A program made the position numbers and the translations under genes. Positions 59,247 to 64,000 of a DNA stretch of 64,000 bases are shown here, piece by piece (position 1 is the stretch's first letter; each line of letters starts with the position of its first letter). The notes beneath the pieces are model-generated. The model searched no databases, had not been told where the DNA came from, and saw only the letters and a list, made by a program, of their open reading frames with translations. Source of the stretch: Pedosphaera sp. (GTDB lineage Bacteria > Verrucomicrobiota > Verrucomicrobiia > Limisphaerales > UBA9464); contig SIBK01000008.1 of the NCBI GenBank assembly GCA_009695205.1, positions 18,694-82,693 of the forward strand. The letters are read 5' to 3'.

Positions 59247-60218
59247 CTACTTCTTGTCTTTTTCTGCCGGTTTCTCGTTCCCTTCCTCGTCAGCCTTGAG
59301 GGCCTTGTTGAGGGCCTTTATCTTGTCTTTCACCCAATCCTCGGCTCCGGCGTCGCGCGCTTGTTCGTAGTAAAGTCTTGCCTCCATTTTTTCTCCGAGG
59401 AGTTCGTGGGCTTGAGCTTTTTCGGTGAGGAGGTTGGCGTCAGTCGAAGGACTGGTGATTCGAGTGGCGATCTCCTTGAGTGCGTTCTCGAGGTCCGCCT
59501 TGGCGGCCTGCTTCTCTCCCAAGCCAAGTCGCGCACGGGCGCGGCGAATCAACCAGGAGCTCTTTATTCGGGATGAGTGCAGTTCCCGTTCGATGTGGGG
59601 AAGAGTGGCTTGGAATTGGTGATCGTCCAGCATCGCTTCCACAAGCTCGGTCTCCAGGATGCCGGCGCCGGTTTCCTTGATGCCTTGCTCGAGGCCCGCA
59701 ATTCGCTCTGTTGGTTGTTTGAGGCGGCTTTGGAGGGCGCTTCGGAGGAGGTACCACTCGACGTTGGAGAGTTGAGCGTGGATGGCGGCTTCGCAGTCTT
59801 CGAGCGCCTTTTTGTTCTCACTTCGAGCCCCCAAAAACTCCGCGCGCAGAACACGAAGTGCGGCGAGTTCTGTCGGTTGCTCCGTCTTGATCTTTAACGC
59901 GTGGCTCAATAGGTCGATCGCCTCATTCGTCTTTCCAAGTAGGAAATAAACGCGGCCCAACTCATGTTGGATGAGCAAGGATGCCGGATCCAGCCGGTCC
60001 GCTTGTTCCAGGTCAGCCGCGGCTTCGATATTTTTTCCGAGGACACGATATTCAATCGCCCGTTGAAGAAAAAGGTTGGCTGTCTCGCCTTTGGCGATCA
60101 GTTCCGTGAGTTCTTCGATCTCGTGTTCTGGCCCCTCATGTGCCATCACTCGAAGGGCGCTGAGCAGCGCGGTCCCGATGGCACAGACCCAGCGCATTAG
60201 GCGAATAGGTGGAAGCAT
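59247..60218 (-). CDS. TPR-repeat exported protein
   Basis: A 323-aa protein of helical tetratricopeptide repeats (about 45-300), with a signal-like N-terminus (MLPPIRLMRWVCAIGTALLSALRVMAHE). Repeats include AADLEQADRLDPASLLIQHELGRVYFLLGKTNEAIDLL-type helices. The C-terminus is Lys/Glu-rich. The product may act with the phosphatase gene upstream (7-nt gap). ATG 60218 is chosen because the longer frame overlaps that gene. The exact family is not recognised. Confidence 0.8.
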   Translation of the reverse strand: MLPPIRLMRWVCAIGTALLSALRVMAHEGPEHEIEELTELIAKGETANLFLQRAIEYRVLGKNIEAAADLEQADRLDPASLLIQHELGRVYFLLGKTNEAIDLLSHALKIKTEQPTELAALRVLRAEFLGARSENKKALEDCEAAIHAQLSNVEWYLLRSALQSRLKQPTERIAGLEQGIKETGAGILETELVEAMLDDHQFQATLPHIERELHSSRIKSSWLIRRARARLGLGEKQAAKADLENALKEIATRITSPSTDANLLTEKAQAHELLGEKMEARLYYEQARDAGAEDWVKDKIKALNKALKADEEGNEKPAEKDKK

Positions 60219-60225
60219 AAACGGT

Positions 60226-62253
60226 TCAATCTTCCACGATGAGGGATGGGTCGAGTCGGAAGTTGAGAGACTCTCCGGAGGCGATATGGGCTTCGATTGC
60301 CAGGAGGTTGGCCCCATCTTTTAGACAGGTGTTGATGTCCTTAAGAATGATGTAGGAGGGGCCGTTTTCATCTCTGGGTTTAATTCCCTGTGCGTTGCGC
60401 CCGCTGCTGCGTGCGACGCCGACGCGCGCAACTTCATGGCCGTTAATGTAAGCGATGAACCCATCCTCATAGTCGATCCAAAGCCCCATTTCGGTCACCC
60501 GGTCCGCTTGTTCGATCTGAAATTCTTTCCTCAAATAGATCAACGTGGACTTGCGGCGCATGTCTTTGAGCTCGGTCTTGTAGGTGCGTTCGCCGAATCC
60601 GAAGGCGGCAGTGCCGGTCTTCCATCCTTGGGTTTCGAAGTTCAACCGAGTCCAACTCAACCCGCGTGTCGTGGCTCCTACCAGATACTCCCAGCCAGCT
60701 TCGCGTGTAATGAGGATCTTGTGATCGACGGCTGGGGCTGCCTTTTGCTTCGTCTCGGTCGTGGGCTTTTTGTACTCGGGTGGTTGCCAGGGAAGGGGGA
60801 GTCGGCTTACGGCGACGCTCCCGCGCTTGACAATGCTGAACAGGTCCCGCTGGCTCCCGTTCCGGTTGATCATGCGGCCGACCAGCGTATCGCCGTTCAC
60901 GTTCACCAACACCGACCCGTGTTCGACGATCGTTCGTTTCATCACAGGCAGGGTTCCCGTCCTTCCCAACGTTTGCCCAGCGTTCCCGTTGACGACCTGG
61001 ACGGTTCCTTCGTGCGCATGGATTCCTGCGCTCTTCCGGTACGGTCCGTCACCCGACGGATCCCCATCGCCGTCATCGAGGATCACGCTCTCGCTGACCG
61101 TGGGCGTTGCGTACGCGCCGTCCATTAGCATCGATCGTTCATAGGTATGGGAATGGCCGGTCAGAACGACATCGACGCCGCCGGCCTCAATAATGGGCAT
61201 GATATATCGGCGCATTTCGGTCAGGTCTTTCTCCTTGTCGCTGTCGTGGCTGCCTTTCGTGTAAGGGGGGTGGTGCCAAAATGCAATCAGCCAATCTGCC
61301 TGAGCCTTGTCCAGGTCGGCTTGCAGCCATTTTGCCATGGCCGACGTCGGTTTGCGGTCCAGATCATGGGAGTCGAGACAGATGAAATGCATATTGCCGT
61401 AGTCGAAGGAGTAATACGCTTCGGTTCCGGAGGCGACTCCACCCACTTCACCGCGAGTTGGAACGATGTAGGCGTCGTAATACGGGCCGATCCCTGTTGT
61501 GCCCTTGGAGGTGAAACCCTCGTGGTTGCCCATGGCAGGCCAGCAGACCTTGTGGCGGAGTGTGTGATCATAGGCCTCGAAGAAACGCGCTTGGAACTCG
61601 ACGTCGCGGCCGGTGCCGTACGCCATGTCCCCCGCATAAATCCAGAAGTCGATGGGGCGCCCTTCCTTCCTCGTGGTATCCAGCATGGCTTGGTGGACGG
61701 CGTATTGCGGCTCTCGCCCGGTGCCTCCATCGCCGAGAACCCAGAACTGGTAGGGACGCACCGTTCCCACCGGTGGGTAGGTGGTGAACTGGTAGGACTC
61801 GTCGTCGGACGTCAGACGCTCCGTGCCGTCGAATACCGCGTAGCTGTAGCGGGTGTCCGGCATGAGATCTGTGAGGCGTACTTCGTATTGGAAGGTTCCG
61901 ATCGGAGCGGAGTGAAGCTTGGGGAGGCGTAAATTTTCGGGGGTTCGCAATGCTCGCCATTGCGGGAGCATCTCCTGGCCGTTCGTTCCCAGAGAGGCGC
62001 GAACGACGATCGCGTTCGTTGCTGAATTCAGGTTGAGATTGCTCGGATTTGTGCCGAACCGCACGATGGGATCGATGGGGCTTTCCGTCCGCCAGGCGAT
62101 GTGAATCATGGTAGGGCTCGCGCATTGAACGTACGGGAAACGAGCGAGCGGTCTGGGCGGGTTGGCTGCGAGCGAGATGGCGGTCCAGAGTTTGACCGCT
62201 GCGCTAAGAGCCAGGAGGCTCACGGAAGAGCGGTGGAATTTTGAAACCGTCAT
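60226..62253 (-). CDS. Purple-acid-phosphatase-like metallophosphoesterase
   Basis: A 675-aa exported enzyme. The signal region is about residues 1-30. An Fn3-like PAP N-terminal domain (about 33-160) precedes a metallophosphatase domain (about 165-410) with the two-metal-site motifs GDGGTG, GDMAYG, GNHE, HHPPY and GHSHTYER. A C-terminal region (about 500-675) has a galactose-binding-like fold (WIDYEDGFIAYINGHEVARVG). The substrate is probably a phosphate ester or phosphodiester outside the cytoplasm; specificity is not readable. In operon with the TPR gene. Confidence 0.9.
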   Translation of the reverse strand: MTVSKFHRSSVSLLALSAAVKLWTAISLAANPPRPLARFPYVQCASPTMIHIAWRTESPIDPIVRFGTNPSNLNLNSATNAIVVRASLGTNGQEMLPQWRALRTPENLRLPKLHSAPIGTFQYEVRLTDLMPDTRYSYAVFDGTERLTSDDESYQFTTYPPVGTVRPYQFWVLGDGGTGREPQYAVHQAMLDTTRKEGRPIDFWIYAGDMAYGTGRDVEFQARFFEAYDHTLRHKVCWPAMGNHEGFTSKGTTGIGPYYDAYIVPTRGEVGGVASGTEAYYSFDYGNMHFICLDSHDLDRKPTSAMAKWLQADLDKAQADWLIAFWHHPPYTKGSHDSDKEKDLTEMRRYIMPIIEAGGVDVVLTGHSHTYERSMLMDGAYATPTVSESVILDDGDGDPSGDGPYRKSAGIHAHEGTVQVVNGNAGQTLGRTGTLPVMKRTIVEHGSVLVNVNGDTLVGRMINRNGSQRDLFSIVKRGSVAVSRLPLPWQPPEYKKPTTETKQKAAPAVDHKILITREAGWEYLVGATTRGLSWTRLNFETQGWKTGTAAFGFGERTYKTELKDMRRKSTLIYLRKEFQIEQADRVTEMGLWIDYEDGFIAYINGHEVARVGVARSSGRNAQGIKPRDENGPSYIILKDINTCLKDGANLLAIEAHIASGESLNFRLDPSLIVED

Positions 62254-62776
62254 CCCCCCAGCATCGTCTCAGGTGACATGCCTCGTCAACTCGTGTGTGT
62301 CCCGACGGCACGATTCGGTGCCTTAGCGTCGTTGAGTTGTTGGCGCTGTCTCAGCCAGCTTGCCGGAGATACTGATGATGCAAGCCTCCGACCTTCGGCA
62401 TCTCAATTACTCTCCCACGATTCGGCGACTCCACTGGCCGTGGGATCGGACTGTCGTGGGAAAGGGATCTGTGCGGGCGTGCCCGATGATAGATGGCATG
62501 AGAACTGGCGGACGCGCAAAAACTTGCAACGTCCACCAGCGTACGAAAGACGAACAAGGTACCTCTACTGCTCAGGCTTGCGGAGCACACGTCGCAAGTA
62601 ACGCGAATCAGCCCAACGGGTTTACCAGCAAATCAAACGGGATGGGGACGTCCAGGCGGACGATCTCAGGGTCGTCCGCAGGGTGGACAGCACCAAACCG
62701 CAACCACCCCAAAAGATGACGATCGCGGGCTTCCTGGAGTGGGTGGCATTGAAGCAACGATTTGGCCTGTTCATCT
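62254..62776. other. 523-bp region without gene, next to a transposase remnant
   Basis: Only short frames without recognisable motifs. The right part lies next to the 3' end of the truncated transposase and may include remains of an insertion; no terminal inverted repeats are apparent to me. Confidence 0.4.
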
Positions 62777-63472
62777 CTACCCGAAGACGGATTTTTTCAA
62801 ATCCCGTAACGTATAAAGTTCGCTCTTCAGTCCTCGCACTCGCCTTGCACCGTCCTTTCGGGTTGCTCCAAACCGTCCCCTCGTCGCTCCAAATAGTGAA
62901 TCCACAAATCCCCGAGTCCCCAAAATCGCTCCGTCGGCAAAATACTGCACTCGAAGTCGCAGGAAATCCTCCAACCCCAGGCGCCCCTTCTCCGACACCA
63001 CCTTTAACACCGCTTCGCGATCAAATCCTCTCCTCATGGCCACTCCCTCCGCCGTGTATCCTTCCCATTCTTCTCCTTCTCCGTACACAAACAGCCGGTA
63101 TTTCGACAACACGGCCTCGGCGGGCCGATGCTTCGAGCCGTGCCCCGCCTCCGGGTGCACTCGTTCTATCGCTGCAACCACCCTTCTCAATCCCTCCATC
63201 GCCCGACGCCTCCCAACCGACGCCTCCGCATACCCGCACCACCGATAATCCCCTGGATTCTCCACAATCCCAGCTCGCACCGGATTCAAATCGATATACG
63301 CCGCCATCGTCGCCAATGCTTCCCCGCACCCGTCCACCAAGACACTCTTGAAACGCTCCTCCCACAGTGTCCCCCTCCGACCTTTCTGTGAGTTATACCA
63401 CTGGGTGTAGCGTTGTTTCAGCAGCTTCATGAACGGGCTGACATCCCACATCCGCGCCCAGAAGCTTTCCAA
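62777..63472 (-). pseudogene. RAYT/Y1-type transposase, N-terminally truncated
   Basis: A 231-aa segment resembling REP-associated tyrosine transposases. FMKLLKQRYTQWYNSQKGRRGTLWEERFKSVLV and AYIDLNPVRAGIVENPGDYRWCGYAEA-type sequence are family blocks, and DGAILGTRGFVDSLF follows. The frame opens with TTG at 63472 and has an in-frame stop 12 codons upstream (TAA at 63505-63503). The expected N-terminal half, including the HUH (His-x-His) metal motif, is absent from this reading frame, so the enzyme is probably inactive. Such enzymes mobilise palindromic REP repeats like those at 25.7 kb. Confidence 0.75.
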
Positions 63473-63570
63473 TTGATAGGAATTTCCTTTGACGCTCCGC
63501 GATTAGGAAGTCGCCCGCCGACTGCAGGAATTGAAATGGTGATCCGCGCGCCCGCCGCGTTGTCTTGAAA

Positions 63571-63599
63571 AAGAGAAGGCCCGCTTTGCAGCGGGCCTT
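63571..63599 (-). terminator. Rho-independent terminator of the thioredoxin-fold gene
   Basis: AAGGCCCGCT and AGCGGGCCTT form a perfect 10-bp stem around TTGC (63576-63599). On the minus strand TCTCTTTTTC follows. It is 37 nt past the stop at 63637. Confidence 0.85.
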
Positions 63600-63636
63600 C
63601 CTTAATTTGTGACAGACAGGATCTGCGGCGACCGGC

Positions 63637-64000
63637 TTACTTCGTCTTCGCCTTCTGATCCACGGCGGTCTTGATGTCCACCTTCTCGGTGCCGACGAGT
63701 TTGGCCGCCTTGTCGCCGAGTCCGCGCGCGAGCAGGCCGCTCGTGTCGCATCCGGCGGAAATGGCGGAGATACGGCCCCCCTTTTCGATCAGAAAATTGC
63801 TCGGCATGGTCTTGGTCTGAAAAACCTTCCAGCTATCGCCCTTCGTATCCACTGCGTAGAGCATGTTGATCTTCTTTTCCTTGGCGTACGATTCCACCTT
63901 GGTGTCGGGCTCCTTGAAGATGGCGAGGCTGATGAGTCCCTTCGCCTTGTAAGCGGCGTGGACCTCTTGGAAATAGGGCAGCTCCTTGTCGCACCCGAGG
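63637..64000 (-). CDS. Thioredoxin-fold (AhpC/TlpA-like) protein, cut by the right edge
   Basis: The frame is open past GTG 63897 to the end of the window; the visible 120 residues begin LGCDKELPYFQEVHAAYKAKGLISLAIFK. That is a TlpA/AhpC-like start in which only one Cys of the usual CxxC is seen at this position (GCDKELP, possibly preceded by another outside the window). MPSNFLIEKGGRI holds the cis-Pro. A second Cys lies in SAGCDTSGL. The start lies outside, so signal peptide and full active site are unknown. A strong terminator follows. Confidence 0.75.
   Translation of the reverse strand, partial: LGCDKELPYFQEVHAAYKAKGLISLAIFKEPDTKVESYAKEKKINMLYAVDTKGDSWKVFQTKTMPSNFLIEKGGRISAISAGCDTSGLLARGLGDKAAKLVGTEKVDIKTAVDQKAKTK

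Noticed and set aside
1..64000. CRISPR arrays, rRNA, prophage or toxin-antitoxin modules
   Set aside because: No regularly spaced repeats, rRNA-like blocks, phage structural genes or small paired toxin genes were recognised.

Overview
The window is most likely chromosomal DNA of a Verrucomicrobiota bacterium, probably a Pedosphaera/Limisphaera-type lineage. This is inferred from the mix of genes rather than from a marker gene. Pointers are a PEP-CTERM sorting protein, a small lipoprotein resembling the exosortase-associated TIGR04073 family, secreted proteins ending in W-R-A-R/W-R-L-R motifs, a DUF1080 protein, a beta-barrel porin next to a Wzz/BY-kinase, and a Gram-negative envelope (Tol-Pal, MlaD, OmpA-like Pal). 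The DNA is GC-rich, gene-dense and mostly housekeeping. No prophage, CRISPR array or rRNA was seen.

Layout. 1-14 kb: uvrC (cut by the left edge), secreted proteins, an FmdB-type zinc ribbon, gatB, a FecR-domain protein followed by a CHASE2 adenylate cyclase, superoxide dismutase, a DadA-like oxidoreductase, ispE, a TIGR04073-like lipoprotein, a beta-CASP metallo-beta-lactamase protein and a MOSC protein. 14-19 kb: an exopolysaccharide export unit (beta-barrel, Wzz/BY-kinase, OPX protein, FHA-TM protein) behind a good sigma-70-like promoter. 19-26 kb: DUF1080 lipoprotein, an ArsR-methyltransferase fusion (SahR-like), the sugar-nucleotide genes rmlA, an rmlD-like gene with a frameshift, and rmlB, then a YidR/DUF3748 protein and palindromic repeats. 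26-41 kb: a respiratory complex I operon, nuoB to nuoN. It lacks nuoA, carries a tRNA-Gln on the opposite strand between nuoE and nuoF, and has an unrecognised lipoprotein between nuoI and nuoJ. 41-46 kb: MlaD, mnmE, a response regulator/PP2C phosphatase, and a frameshifted PEP-CTERM protein. 46-52 kb: a Tol-Pal operon (exbB/tolQ, zinc-ribbon TM protein, exbD/tolR, tonB/tolA, tolB, pal) and recA. 52-55 kb: a four-gene DUF3570-ApbE-TlpA-DUF4266 cassette. 55-64 kb: an Ig-fold secreted protein, metF, a damaged fhs (formate-THF ligase), a TPR protein, a purple-acid-phosphatase-like protein, an N-terminally truncated RAYT-type transposase, and a thioredoxin-fold protein cut by the right edge.

The most interesting parts are these. 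(1) In the DUF3570-ApbE-TlpA-DUF4266 cassette the DUF3570 protein carries D-S-I-S-G-A-S, which matches the flavinylation signal recognised by ApbE; this suggests an FMN-bearing outer-membrane redox system. (2) A palindrome ATCAAGATATGTTGAT upstream of metF, together with the ArsR-methyltransferase fusion, suggests SahR-type control of C1/methionine genes. (3) Nested palindromes of REP type occur together with a RAYT remnant. Three genes (rmlD-like, PEP-CTERM, fhs) are each restored by adding one C, and fhs also has an in-frame TAG. This means either real gene decay or phase variation, or base-level errors in the assembly; the raw reads must decide.
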